This document shows positions 45,918-54,361 of a stretch of DNA of 64,000 nt, piece by piece (the stretch's first letter is position 1; every line of letters starts with the position of its first letter). The notes under the pieces were generated by a model. It did no database searches, was not told where the DNA came from, and saw only the letters and a program-made list of their open reading frames with translations. This stretch comes from Treponema socranskii subsp. buccale (GTDB lineage Bacteria; Spirochaetota; Spirochaetia; Treponematales; Treponemataceae): positions 2,170,001 to 2,234,000 of the forward strand of contig NZ_CP054258.1 of the NCBI RefSeq assembly GCF_024181585.1, read 5' to 3'. The position numbers and the translations under genes were made by a program.

Positions 45918-45981
45918 CATAACATTGTTTTAAACCGCAGGCAGCTCGATTACCTGTCGGCTTTGAAAACTGTGTTATGTG
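45918..45981 (-). other. attC site 6
   Basis: Cores ACATAAC and GTTATGT, inner TTTTAAACCGC and CGGCTTTGAAAAC. Central stem CAGGCAGCTCGATTACCTG. It lies 18 bases after the LRR gene. Confidence 0.88.
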
Positions 45982-45999
45982 TTTTTCCTTTAATTTTAT

Positions 46000-46818
46000 T
46001 TATTTGTATTTTTCCCCAAGCTCTTTTACTCTGTTCTGAATCTTACTTCTTAATTCTCTTTGTTTTTCATTTAAATATAAATCAAGTTCTTTATCAATAC
46101 CTGTATGGAAATATGCTACTTCTGGAATAGAATCTAGTGGTGATAAATCTTTTGTTGTAATTTTTACTGATACAAACCTAAAACTTTTTAATTTATTTAA
46201 TGTATCAAGAAAATGAAGATTAGAAATTTTTGAATTATTTCCTATTACAAGTTCTTGTAATTCGGTAAGTTCTCCAAGAATTGACCAATCTGAAATATTT
46301 TTTCCTGCACCTTCTTCAAACCAAAGCCTTTTTAATGTTTTTTTTAACTTTTCTATACCTTTTATATCATTAAGATTTTTGATATAAAAAAACCTAAGTT
46401 CCTCAAGTTTTGGTAATTCACAAATAGAAGAAAGATTTAACATATTCCCAAAACCTATATGAATCGTTTTTACACAAGGAAGTTTTTGCATCTGTAACCA
46501 AAAATTTTCATAATCTTTACATCTATAAATGGAAACTTTTTCAAGTTGTTTACATTCAGGAGTTATTTCCGTATTTTTCCCAAAACCACAACCTAAACTT
46601 TTTAACTTTGGAAGATTTAACTTTACATTTTCTAGATCACAACCAAGTTCTGTTAAATCTTTGAAATTGTTAAAAATTGATGAATTATATTTGATTTTTT
46701 TACGAGGTGAACCAATATGTATCGACTCAAGTTCCGGATAATTCAAAAGAGCTTGTAAGCTTTTATTAATTTCTTCATTACATTCAAGAGTTATTCGATT
46801 ACTTTTTGGATAAATCAT
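46000..46818 (-). CDS. Leucine-rich-repeat protein
   Basis: 272 aa without signal peptide. Irregular LRRs of about 22-25 residues cover residues 25-235: NLPKLKSLGCGF, CKQLEKVSIYRC, LPCVKTIHIGFGNM, LPKLEELRFFYIKNL, LTELQELVIGNNSKISNL, LNKLKSFRFVSVKI. The repeat cores are LxxL-type as in bacterial LRR proteins and some contact-toxin immunity proteins. The C-terminus is a charged helix (KQRELRSKIQNRVKELGEKYK). The function in a cassette is unknown; protein binding is the only safe inference. Confidence 0.72.
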   Translation of the reverse strand: MIYPKSNRITLECNEEINKSLQALLNYPELESIHIGSPRKKIKYNSSIFNNFKDLTELGCDLENVKLNLPKLKSLGCGFGKNTEITPECKQLEKVSIYRCKDYENFWLQMQKLPCVKTIHIGFGNMLNLSSICELPKLEELRFFYIKNLNDIKGIEKLKKTLKRLWFEEGAGKNISDWSILGELTELQELVIGNNSKISNLHFLDTLNKLKSFRFVSVKITTKDLSPLDSIPEVAYFHTGIDKELDLYLNEKQRELRSKIQNRVKELGEKYK

Positions 46819-46860
46819 ATTAATTTTTTCTTTCGCCTAAATCCAACGCTCAGCGCTGTG

Positions 46861-46928
46861 TACATAACTTCTCCCTTAACCTGCATTTGCGGCTTATCCG
46901 CGTTGTCATCGTTGAAGCGGGCGTTAGG
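46861..46928 (-). other. attC site 7
   Basis: Cores ACATAAC and GTTAGGT, inner CCCTTAACCTGC and CGTTGAAGCGGGC; stem TTGCGGCTTATCCGCG. First attC family. Confidence 0.85.
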
Positions 46929-47148
46929 TGATGCTCTCAAATCTAATTACCTGCTCTCGTATATCGACGTAAGCCGTTACGCCAAAAGGAATAATACATT
47001 TGGGAGACGAATGTCCTATGTTTACATTATAAACAATCGGCAGATTTGAATCTGCTGCTGTTTCAAAAAGACAAAACCGTTTTAACACTTGACGAAAATT
47101 AAAACTTTCAAATTCTTTCTTTTTTTCAAGATTGATTTTATAAACCAT
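46924..47148 (-). pseudogene. Fragment of an S66 LD-carboxypeptidase C-terminus fused to a short unknown start
   Basis: 74 codons. The second half (AADSNLPIVYNVNIGHSSPK, CIIPFGVTAYVD, REQVIRFE) is almost identical to the end of the S66 gene at 58352, at DNA level too. The first 30 residues (MVYKINLEKKKEFESFNFRQ...) come from elsewhere. Without the N-terminal domain and nucleophile Ser it cannot be a peptidase. It records a recombination between cassettes about 11 kb apart. Confidence 0.75.
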
Positions 47149-47151
47149 TTT

Positions 47152-47997
47152 CTATCTCTCCTGCGGCGCCGGACGCCGTCCGTCAAATTCGCGGATTGCG
47201 CAGACAAATTCTCCAAAGTATTTTTTGCGTCCATGCTCACTTCCCGTAAAAAAGTAGAGTTCGTAAGTATAATCCGTTTTATCGGTAAATTGTGTCGATG
47301 ACAAATAATGCCATTCTCCAAATTCATCTCCTCCGCAAAGCCGTATCGCAGCGTCCACAGTTTCTTTGTTTTTCCATATCTGGAACAGTTCCGCAATCGA
47401 TGGAAGATACCAGCCTTTCTCGTAGCGCGTTCCGTAGACATGACTTTTGCTTTGTTTTGCATAGTTTTTTGCAAAGTAGAATGCAGGGTAAAGGCTTTCA
47501 TTTTCCGTATCATCAAAAGGTCTTCCTGCCGGATACCAATAAGCGACTTCGTCGTCCGTAAGATTCTGAGCCCGCGTAGAAAGGCATGCACCGATTTGTT
47601 CAAGGTTATCGCTTCCGTCGGTATCTCCTTCAAAAGTGTATTTACCGATATAGCCGTTTATGGAACATTCTATCGGTTTAATATATTCGCAGTATGCCCA
47701 TGCATCACTATCACACCATCCGACATAATCATTAGAGCGGACCAATCCCACGCCAAGCATCCGCTCTCGCCCGTCGTTGGAACATTCCGATCCCACATAG
47801 AAGATGACTGCGATTGCAGCCGCTTTTTGCTCATCGGTGAAGGAAAACCCTTCTCGCCGCGCCATCGCCGTGCCGTCTGCAAACACTATGTCGCCCACGG
47901 TGTCGGGATGCGGTTTTTCACCGAAACATTTTTGTTCTTTCGCAGAAATCGTTGCGAGTGCAAGCAAAGTCATGATCGGTAAGAAAATGCGTTTCAT
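47152..47997 (-). CDS. Exported protein with an Lcl/FGE-like C-terminal fold
   Basis: 281 aa from the ATG after GGAGGATATA; signal peptide MKRIFLPIMTLLALATISA-KE. The end (GTRYEKGWYLPSIAELFQIW, WHYLSSTQFTDKTDYTYELY, EFVCAIREFDG) has the pattern of the DUF1566/Lcl C-terminal domain, related to C-type-lectin-like FGE folds and very common in treponemes. Here it follows a domain with DIVFADGTAM and AAIAVIFYVG, also seen in DUF1566 proteins. Probably a surface or periplasmic binding protein. Its GC is higher than the other cassettes. Its stop lies three bases from the S66 fragment. Confidence 0.7.
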   Translation of the reverse strand: MKRIFLPIMTLLALATISAKEQKCFGEKPHPDTVGDIVFADGTAMARREGFSFTDEQKAAAIAVIFYVGSECSNDGRERMLGVGLVRSNDYVGWCDSDAWAYCEYIKPIECSINGYIGKYTFEGDTDGSDNLEQIGACLSTRAQNLTDDEVAYWYPAGRPFDDTENESLYPAFYFAKNYAKQSKSHVYGTRYEKGWYLPSIAELFQIWKNKETVDAAIRLCGGDEFGEWHYLSSTQFTDKTDYTYELYFFTGSEHGRKKYFGEFVCAIREFDGRRPAPQER

Positions 47998-48034
47998 TAT
48001 ATCCTCCAATCCAGCAGCCCTAGTAGAGCCATCA

Positions 48035-48100
48035 ATCTAACATTCGCTTGATCTGCAACAAGGCTTGTCCTTGTTGTCAGCGTTGAGGCGGGTGTTAGAT
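48035..48100 (-). other. attC site 8
   Basis: Perfectly complementary cores ATCTAAC and GTTAGAT, inner GCTTGATCTGC and CGTTGAGGCGGG; stem CAACAAGGCTTGTCCTTGTTG. Confidence 0.92.
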
Positions 48101-48334
48101 TATCATGTTTTTAAATATCTCAAACAATTAATCATATGTAATACATTTTATGAGCTTGAAATTTACCATCGTTTTCGAGAGCCAGTATTCTAGTATCTTA
48201 TAATCTTTTGCATCTATAAATTGGTTTCTATCAATAATGAATTATTTATGATAAGTATAATTTACACCACTCTTTTCTTCATCAAAATCATCAGTTTTTC
48301 CATATCACTCAATTTTCAGAACAAACCTATTATT

Positions 48335-48652
48335 TAGGCTAGACCGTGTTCCAACCGAGAACCTCAATCTGTATAATACCTAGGAATATTTCCAAAAATG
48401 CTTTCGTTTGTTGCATCTCTAAGTTCTATAAAAAAAAGTTTTACATCTTTTATTGCGTAAAATCATATCTGCCATGAAATCATCTTTTCTAGGTTGTACT
48501 CTATCATATAACCTTCTCCTTCCTTCGCTGCGTGGAATACCCCATAAGAGTCCAGCTATTATATCAGTTTTCAGGCAATTCTTTAATTGAGATGAAATGT
48601 CTACAAGAAATAATTTAAGTCTTGCATACAAAGACACATTAAAATATATCAT
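48335..48652 (-). pseudogene. Frameshifted small unknown gene downstream of the nuclease gene
   Basis: 77 codons from ATG 48652 (MIYFNVSLYARLKLFLVDIS ... RRLYDRVQPRKDDFMADMIL), then the frame is lost in a run of eight Ts; the shifted frame continues IELRDATNESIFGNIPRYYT to about 48360. The two pieces together suggest a protein of at least 100 aa. No family recognised. The remaining 230 bases down to attC site 8 are AT-rich without a gene. Confidence 0.45.
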
Positions 48653-48666
48653 CTGAGTGATTTATA

Positions 48667-51600
48667 TTAAGTTTTTTCTGCATAGTGAAAATTTCCCATG
48701 ATATGATAATAAACCAGTTCATTTTCATGTTCACTTTTTATAATTTTTATTCCTGCATTATTAGATTCTAATTCTTCTGTATTCGTTTTTTTAAAAGCTG
48801 AGGGATAAGATGCATTATCAATATCATTCTTTATCTTTCCCCAAGCAGCAGTAAAATCTTCGTTAGTATCAAAATAAATTAAATTATATATATACTTTAC
48901 CGATGAGTCATATTTAAATGTTTTTACGATATGCTCTTTCCTTTTTGTTGTGCCACTACTGTACTTTACAGCTTCAATAACTATAGAAAAATCATTAAAA
49001 TTTATTTCTAAATCCAATTCACCTGCATTTTTTCCTGTAGAAGATTTACCACTTCTATCTTGATTCTCTAATTTATAACCAAGCATGGATAATCTTCCAT
49101 TAATTTCTAATTCAAGTAAATCAGAAATATTATCCTCTGAAAGATTTGCAGCACTAATTTTTTGAATAAGATCTATTTTTTTAAGAGTTTTATGCAAAGC
49201 CCATTTGATTTCATTTAATATATATTTTCCTAAGTCTTGATTATGATCATTGATAGAAGCTGGCAACACCAAGAATCGCTTATCAGGAGTCAACGCAGTT
49301 AAAATTTTTACATAAGATTTTTGGAGTTCAGGCAGTAATAGATTTGTTGGAAGCAATGATTTTAACTCATCGTATTCTCTTGTCTTTACAAATCTAAGAT
49401 TGATATTATTAAAAATATTAAATGCAATATCGTATTGATTTTTTTTAATCAATTCATTAATAATTAAATATGAAAAATCAATATCTGTTTTCAACTCGCT
49501 ATCAAGAGATTGATAAAAATAGAATGCTAAATCATAATTATCATTTAATATATATATTCTAAGTTTTGTGAATAATAAAAGCTCAATATTTTGAATTTCT
49601 TTTTTCTCAAACGATTCAATCTCTGCTAATAAGTTGTTTCTATTATCTTTATTTTCATCTCCCTCCAATGTATAAGATTTTACATATATTTTATAAATAT
49701 TATATTGTAAATTCTCCGGAAACTTTTTGCAAATATAATCCAGAATATGAAGAGCTTCAGAATATTTTTTATCCTCCATATTCAACATTGCTGTGTAGAA
49801 TAGTTTGTCAGATTCCAGTCTTTTTTTATATTTACTATACTTATAACCTTCATCTTTAAAAGGGAATTGATATGATTTCAAAGATTCAATGTCTTTCATC
49901 TTATAAAAATGAAAAAGTTTTAACAGTTCCGCTTGGTAAGTATATTGACTTATATATCCGATTTGTGCTTTTTTTGTAATTATACTATTAAGTTCTTCAA
50001 ATAATAATTTTTCAAATTTATCACTGATTCTTGAATTAGTAACATTTGTTACTATTTCGATAAAATCAGGGATGGTATAAATCTCATCTATTTTTGTAGA
50101 AAAATCTGAATTTTTAATGAATTCTTCTATTTGGTTATGACCTTCTTCAAAAGTTATAAGATTATACGCCTTAAATAAGAGTCTAAAATTTCCATTTTCA
50201 AGTACAAATTTTATAAATTTTGTTTGTCCCTCTTTTGTAAAAGTATTCACAATTTCTATTAATTCAGGAAAAATTGATGTATTAGTATCTTCATTGAAAG
50301 ACGATTCGTATAATGAAGAAAAAATATTAACACTTTTATCAGCTAAATCATCCCTAAAACAATAAATAAGTAAACCTAATATAATTTCTTCATAATTTTT
50401 TTTGTTGTTTCTACACTTTTTATATGCCAAACACAAAGTTTTTAATAGAAATTTAAATCTATCGACATTTGTATGATTAATATAAAAAAGATCTGATTCC
50501 GTCCCATAGGATACTATATAAGATTCTATTGTCTTGTTACAAAAACACTGAATTTCATTTTTATCAAAAATGGGATCATAAAACAAAGACCAATCATAAT
50601 TTTCAATCTGCATATATTCACGTGTCAAAAATAATTTATTTTGATGAAGAATATTTTCTGTATAAAGAACTTTTAATTCATTTACAATTAAATCACTGGC
50701 AACTTTATTCTCTTGTTCTTTAGCAATTTCCAAAATATTAAAAAGATAGGAAAACTGAGAGATACCAATATCCCCATGAATTGGAAGTATATAATCTTTT
50801 TCATTATGAAAGTTGTTAATTAATTGTTGAAAATCTGATATTTGTCTCAAAGATAAAAAATACTTTTGTAATAATTCTTTATGATAGTTATAAATATCTT
50901 TTTTTATTTTAATAATTGCAGGGCTTCTATCTATTTGAAAATTAAATTGACCAATCCACATGAGAATCCTAGAAAACTGCTTGTATCTAAATGGATATAA
51001 TTTAAAATTTTTTTCAACAAAAATATCAATAGTTTTCTTTAACAAAGAAATTATGGATTCTTCAAGCAATTCAGTTTGTGGAGAAATAATTTTACTTAAA
51101 CAGCATTCAATAAAAGTAATATAAAAAACCAAACCATAATTTTCTTCATCTATAAAATCTAGTAAATATTCCGGATTATTATTTTTTAGATTATATAAAA
51201 TTTCAATAAATAAAAATGGGCGTTTTTTATCATTAGATAGTAACTGATCGATGTACATTGAATAATTTTCAGTATGTAGTAATGATATTAACGGAAGTAG
51301 ATATAATTTTCTGCAATTCTGACATAATAGCTCGCATCCGCCATCTGTTGATTTGTCAGTAACCCACATTAAAAAATAATCGTGATAATTTATTTCAAAG
51401 ATTCTTTTTTGAGGTTGGAGAAAAATATTATCTTCATACCGACTAAAATAAGTTAAATCACAAATGAGTTTGTTATATTCATTTTTCTCATCAAGGATTA
51501 AATCTTTTTCTTTAAGGATTAAGGCTATAGCATTATCTGAGAATTCATCTTGCTCTTGATCATTTAATAGATTTACAAAATCTGCTCCTCCAAATTGTTC

Positions 51601-52284
51601 AAGAATGACAGCCCATTTTTTTATACTTTCTGTAATATCGGTATTCGCAGCGGAAATGTCTTTCCAAATATAATATGCAAGTTTCTCGTCAAAAACAGAA
51701 TTTCGTATATGAAAAGGCTTATATTGATAAACAGGTTGATTTCTCATCCTCTCGATTTTAAGTAATTTTAAAACTTCTGATTTTGTTTTGATATTTGGAT
51801 ATATTTTTTTGAAAGTATTATAAATGTCATTAAAATCTTTAGTATCAATTACAAATGACCTAGAATCTTCGTAGCCATATTTTTCTGCTAAATATCCAAG
51901 AAAAAGTAATTCATCAATATTGTTTCCATTGCTATATTTTCTTAGTTCATTTGGATCGCTGTAAAGTTTTCTGCAAAATGAAAATACTAAACTTGGAATT
52001 TTTACTTCGTCAAAAATATAACGAATCCAATAATTATTTTCTAATTTTATTTTATCTACAGATGTTTTATGGCTATTATTATAATTATCTATTTCTATAT
52101 CTAATACTTGTTTATTTAGAGGTAACATCTGATGAGAATGAAATAATATTTTCGATACAAAAAGACTTATATTCCAAGAATATTCGTTATCTTTCAATTC
52201 ATCTGGAATATAATAATTTTTTCTGTCATCGAGTAATGCTTTTGCTGTTTTTTGTAAACTATCTTTTTCATGATATGCTAACAT
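48667..52284 (-). CDS. Large repeat protein with C-terminal PD-(D/E)XK-like nuclease domain, candidate anti-phage protein
   Basis: 1205 aa, by far the largest cassette-region gene. Almost entirely helical and rich in Ile, Leu, Tyr, Lys and Asn. A Cys pair CELLCQNCRKL lies at about 335-345. TPR-like helices occur from about 845 to 1010 (KYSEALHILDYICKKFPENL, NYDLAFYFYQSLDSELK, NQYDIAFNIFNNINL). The C-terminal domain (about 1080-1170) has a leading Glu in LLELEINGRLSMLGYKL, then NAGELDLEI and IVIEAVKYSSG. This is a plausible PD-(D/E)XK arrangement, with catalytic Asp, Glu and Lys. A long sensor/scaffold plus effector nuclease in one chain resembles several single-gene defence systems. GGGGAAAC precedes the ATG. 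Confidence 0.65.
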   Translation of the reverse strand: MLAYHEKDSLQKTAKALLDDRKNYYIPDELKDNEYSWNISLFVSKILFHSHQMLPLNKQVLDIEIDNYNNSHKTSVDKIKLENNYWIRYIFDEVKIPSLVFSFCRKLYSDPNELRKYSNGNNIDELLFLGYLAEKYGYEDSRSFVIDTKDFNDIYNTFKKIYPNIKTKSEVLKLLKIERMRNQPVYQYKPFHIRNSVFDEKLAYYIWKDISAANTDITESIKKWAVILEQFGGADFVNLLNDQEQDEFSDNAIALILKEKDLILDEKNEYNKLICDLTYFSRYEDNIFLQPQKRIFEINYHDYFLMWVTDKSTDGGCELLCQNCRKLYLLPLISLLHTENYSMYIDQLLSNDKKRPFLFIEILYNLKNNNPEYLLDFIDEENYGLVFYITFIECCLSKIISPQTELLEESIISLLKKTIDIFVEKNFKLYPFRYKQFSRILMWIGQFNFQIDRSPAIIKIKKDIYNYHKELLQKYFLSLRQISDFQQLINNFHNEKDYILPIHGDIGISQFSYLFNILEIAKEQENKVASDLIVNELKVLYTENILHQNKLFLTREYMQIENYDWSLFYDPIFDKNEIQCFCNKTIESYIVSYGTESDLFYINHTNVDRFKFLLKTLCLAYKKCRNNKKNYEEIILGLLIYCFRDDLADKSVNIFSSLYESSFNEDTNTSIFPELIEIVNTFTKEGQTKFIKFVLENGNFRLLFKAYNLITFEEGHNQIEEFIKNSDFSTKIDEIYTIPDFIEIVTNVTNSRISDKFEKLLFEELNSIITKKAQIGYISQYTYQAELLKLFHFYKMKDIESLKSYQFPFKDEGYKYSKYKKRLESDKLFYTAMLNMEDKKYSEALHILDYICKKFPENLQYNIYKIYVKSYTLEGDENKDNRNNLLAEIESFEKKEIQNIELLLFTKLRIYILNDNYDLAFYFYQSLDSELKTDIDFSYLIINELIKKNQYDIAFNIFNNINLRFVKTREYDELKSLLPTNLLLPELQKSYVKILTALTPDKRFLVLPASINDHNQDLGKYILNEIKWALHKTLKKIDLIQKISAANLSEDNISDLLELEINGRLSMLGYKLENQDRSGKSSTGKNAGELDLEINFNDFSIVIEAVKYSSGTTKRKEHIVKTFKYDSSVKYIYNLIYFDTNEDFTAAWGKIKNDIDNASYPSAFKKTNTEELESNNAGIKIIKSEHENELVYYHIMGNFHYAEKT

Positions 52285-52453
52285 GTTTCCCCTTACCTAC
52301 CCTATTTACTTATTATATGGTTGACAAAATCATGGCATTTCTCTCAAGCTGATATTCCCCTTCTTTTGATTTATCATTTTCCAATAAATAATCACTATTG
52401 TCAGTCAAGTGATGCAATGGGGGTATTTTTTTTCGGAATCACGATTTACTGAA

Positions 52454-52810
52454 TTAGAAAAGATACTCCTTTAATATTATAAATCGTTCAGATAGCTCTT
52501 GAATTATTTTAGCTATTGCTATTTCATCAAGATGCGACGACTGAATACATATATCACTATCTTTAAATAATTTATCAGAACAATCCTTCATATGGAAGTA
52601 TATTCTTCTTATTTTTCTTGAAAACTACGGGTTATTAAAAATTGATTTATACCAATTTAGACCATATGATATATCAAGATCAAAACTCCTATTGCAGTTT
52701 ATCTTTTCCGATTTTTCACCTAGTATAATATACGAAATCATTTTCTGAAAAGTAAATTTTTTTCCTGTCTTATCATTTCCTAATTAATATGTATGCCCAT
52801 CTTTTTTCAT
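52454..52810 (-). pseudogene. Small unknown gene with two in-frame stop codons
   Basis: One uninterrupted frame of 118 codons from ATG 52810 (MKKDGHTY) to TAA 52454, except for TAA at codon 9 and TAG at about codon 62. Between and after them the text is protein-like: LGNDKTGKKFTFQKMISYII, RSFDLDISYGLNWYKSIFNN, SSHLDEIAIAKIIQELSERF. Both stops could be C-to-T changes of Gln codons. It lies directly upstream of the large nuclease gene and may be a dead partner. No family recognised. Confidence 0.5.
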
Positions 52811-52901
52811 TTTCGCTCTCTTTTTGCATTGCAATTATTTTTATTTTTAGTCGAAAGTCTGCTTTGATTGGTTCCGTACCAGCCTGCCTCAAGGCAGGTC
52901 A

Positions 52902-53058
52902 ATCTAACATGCGCTTAACCTGCATTTGCGGCTTTGCCGACGCATAGCGGCGGCAAAGTTGGCGCAAAAGTTGCATAAAAAAGGGAGCTGCGCAAGCAGC
53001 GACCGCCCAAGCAACTTTTGTGACAAAACAAATGTCAGCGTTGAAGCGGGTGTTATGT
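52902..53058 (-). other. attC site 9, long (157 bp)
   Basis: Cores ATCTAAC and GTTATGT, inner GCTTAACCTGC and CGTTGAAGCGGG. The loop is expanded by hairpins TTTGCCG ... CGGCAAA and GCAAAAGTTGC ... GCAACTTTTG. The latter insert also occurs in attC site 5, which belongs to the other attC family. Confidence 0.9.
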
Positions 53059-53064
53059 GATTTC

Positions 53065-53361
53065 TTATTTTAAGTCTTCATAATGAGTCCACATTCTTAT
53101 TATCTTGACAGCTCCTTCATATTCCATATTTTCAAAAGTAATATGTTCATTATAAACTTGATATACAAATCGATGCTGTATATTTATCCGTCTTGAATAC
53201 AATCCTGTTAAATTTCCAACCAACGCTTCAAATGGCGGAGGATTTTGAAAAGGATTATTTTTTACAATTTCGATTAATTTCTTTGCCTTTTTATCCAGTC
53301 TAGCTGCTTTTAAATCGGCAATATCTTTTATTGCCTGCTTTTCATAAACTATTCTAAACAT
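53065..53361 (-). CDS. yoeB: YoeB/Txe-family toxin (RelE superfamily mRNA interferase)
   Basis: 98 aa. Ribosome-dependent endoribonuclease of a type II toxin-antitoxin pair. Family motifs: KAARLDKKAKKLIEIVKNNP, PPPFEALVGNLTGLYSRRIN with QHRFVYQVYN, and the C-terminal catalytic region IRMWTHYED (His-Tyr). The lone Glu/Arg/His set of YoeB is present. Its start lies at the stop of yefM (TAAGTGATG), so the two are translationally coupled. Toxin and antitoxin both look intact. Confidence 0.93.
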   Translation of the reverse strand: MFRIVYEKQAIKDIADLKAARLDKKAKKLIEIVKNNPFQNPPPFEALVGNLTGLYSRRINIQHRFVYQVYNEHITFENMEYEGAVKIIRMWTHYEDLK

Positions 53362-53364
53362 CAC

Positions 53365-53616
53365 TTACCAATTAACATCGTTTTCAGATATACAATGCTC
53401 CAAAGAAGTCTCCATACCTTTTTTTAATGAATCATACAGTCCGGAAACAGAATTCAAATACAATGTTTCTTGAATAGCATTCCAGTCATCTTCTCCAATA
53501 AGAACAGCATTTTTTCCTTTACTGTTAGTTAGCGTAATTGGTTCTGAATTAAGATTTACATTAGCAATCAATTGAAAAAGATGTGCTCTTGCCTGCGTTA
53601 CATTTATTGCATTCAT
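53365..53616 (-). CDS. yefM: YefM/Phd-family antitoxin
   Basis: 83 aa from ATG 53616 (MNAINVTQARAHLFQLIANV), the canonical Phd/YefM N-terminus. PITLTNSKGKNAVLIGEDDW NAIQETLYL continues the DNA-binding fold, and the C-terminal segment binds the toxin. An upstream in-frame ATG 18 codons earlier is rejected because the stretch TACGTAAAAGCGTACG(TTA) there is a palindrome and a likely operator. The pair should autoregulate and stabilise the array. Confidence 0.93.
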   Translation of the reverse strand: MNAINVTQARAHLFQLIANVNLNSEPITLTNSKGKNAVLIGEDDWNAIQETLYLNSVSGLYDSLKKGMETSLEHCISENDVNW

Positions 53617-53672
53617 ACAGTACCTCTCATATACAATATAACGTACGCTTTTACGTACGTCAATATTCAATA

Positions 53673-54164
53673 TTACTTATCTATGTCTGTAATAATATGG
53701 AAAGCATTTTTACTTTCAATAATTTCATAGATTTTATCTTTAAGAAAAGATGGTCTTATATTTGCTGTCTTAATTTCATTTAATGGTATCCATCTTAAAA
53801 ATTCTTTTTCGCCATCTGCATTTATAGAATTCTCATTCAATTTTTTAGAGCCTTTGCTTTTCATGAAAAAATATAATTCAAGACAATGACAGTTTTTATT
53901 ATCATGTCTGCCATGTCCTTTAAAAAAGTTCTCACAAATTACAGAAAGATGGTCAATCTCGTATTCAATCCCCGTTTCTTCAAGAACTTCTCTCTTTACA
54001 CATGATTCAGAAGTTTCATTTATATGAACACCGCCGCCGATTGTGTATAGATAATTAAAGCTTTTATTTTCTGCAAAAAGAATACAACTATCTTCAATAA
54101 TAATTGCTCCAGTTCTATATCTGAACCAGTTATTTTCATTAGTAAAACAACAATCTACTTCCAT
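53673..54164 (-). CDS. Nudix hydrolase
   Basis: 163 aa from the ATG after GGGGGAAAAATA. The Nudix box is exact (G-x5-E-x7-REV-x-EE-x-GI) in GGGVHINETSESCVKREVLE then ETGIEY. Upstream strands YRTGAIIIEDSCILFAE complete the fold. Substrate unknown, a nucleoside diphosphate derivative by family. It lies 57 bases upstream of yefM with no attC between, so Nudix-yefM-yoeB seems to be one three-gene cassette, the first one after the presumptive attI. Confidence 0.92.
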   Translation of the reverse strand: MEVDCCFTNENNWFRYRTGAIIIEDSCILFAENKSFNYLYTIGGGVHINETSESCVKREVLEETGIEYEIDHLSVICENFFKGHGRHDNKNCHCLELYFFMKSKGSKKLNENSINADGEKEFLRWIPLNEIKTANIRPSFLKDKIYEIIESKNAFHIITDIDK

Positions 54165-54196
54165 TATTTTTCCCCCTGCTACGCCCTGTGTAGTCC

Positions 54197-54361
54197 ACAT
54201 AACATCATTTCGACCTTTCCTTATAATATCACAAAAACCTATGCTTTTCCATCTAAATTGCTGCGGATCAAAAAATCAGATCTTTCTACCATAACTGTTC
54301 ACAAAAATAAATCAACAATCGGCTGATTAGGCCTATCTTCGCTAAACGGAGCAAAGAAAAA
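54197..54361 (-). other. Presumptive attI region
   Basis: Read leftward, the integrase remnant stops at 54362, then about 160 non-coding AT-rich bases follow, ending in a core GTTATGT at 54197-54203. The first cassette (Nudix) begins right after it. No attC partner half is present here, as expected for attI rather than attC. Confidence 0.5.

Noticed and set aside
47308-47982. 224-codon rightward frame opposite the Lcl/FGE-like gene
   Set aside because: Shadow frame; the leftward gene has signal peptide, SD and family motifs.
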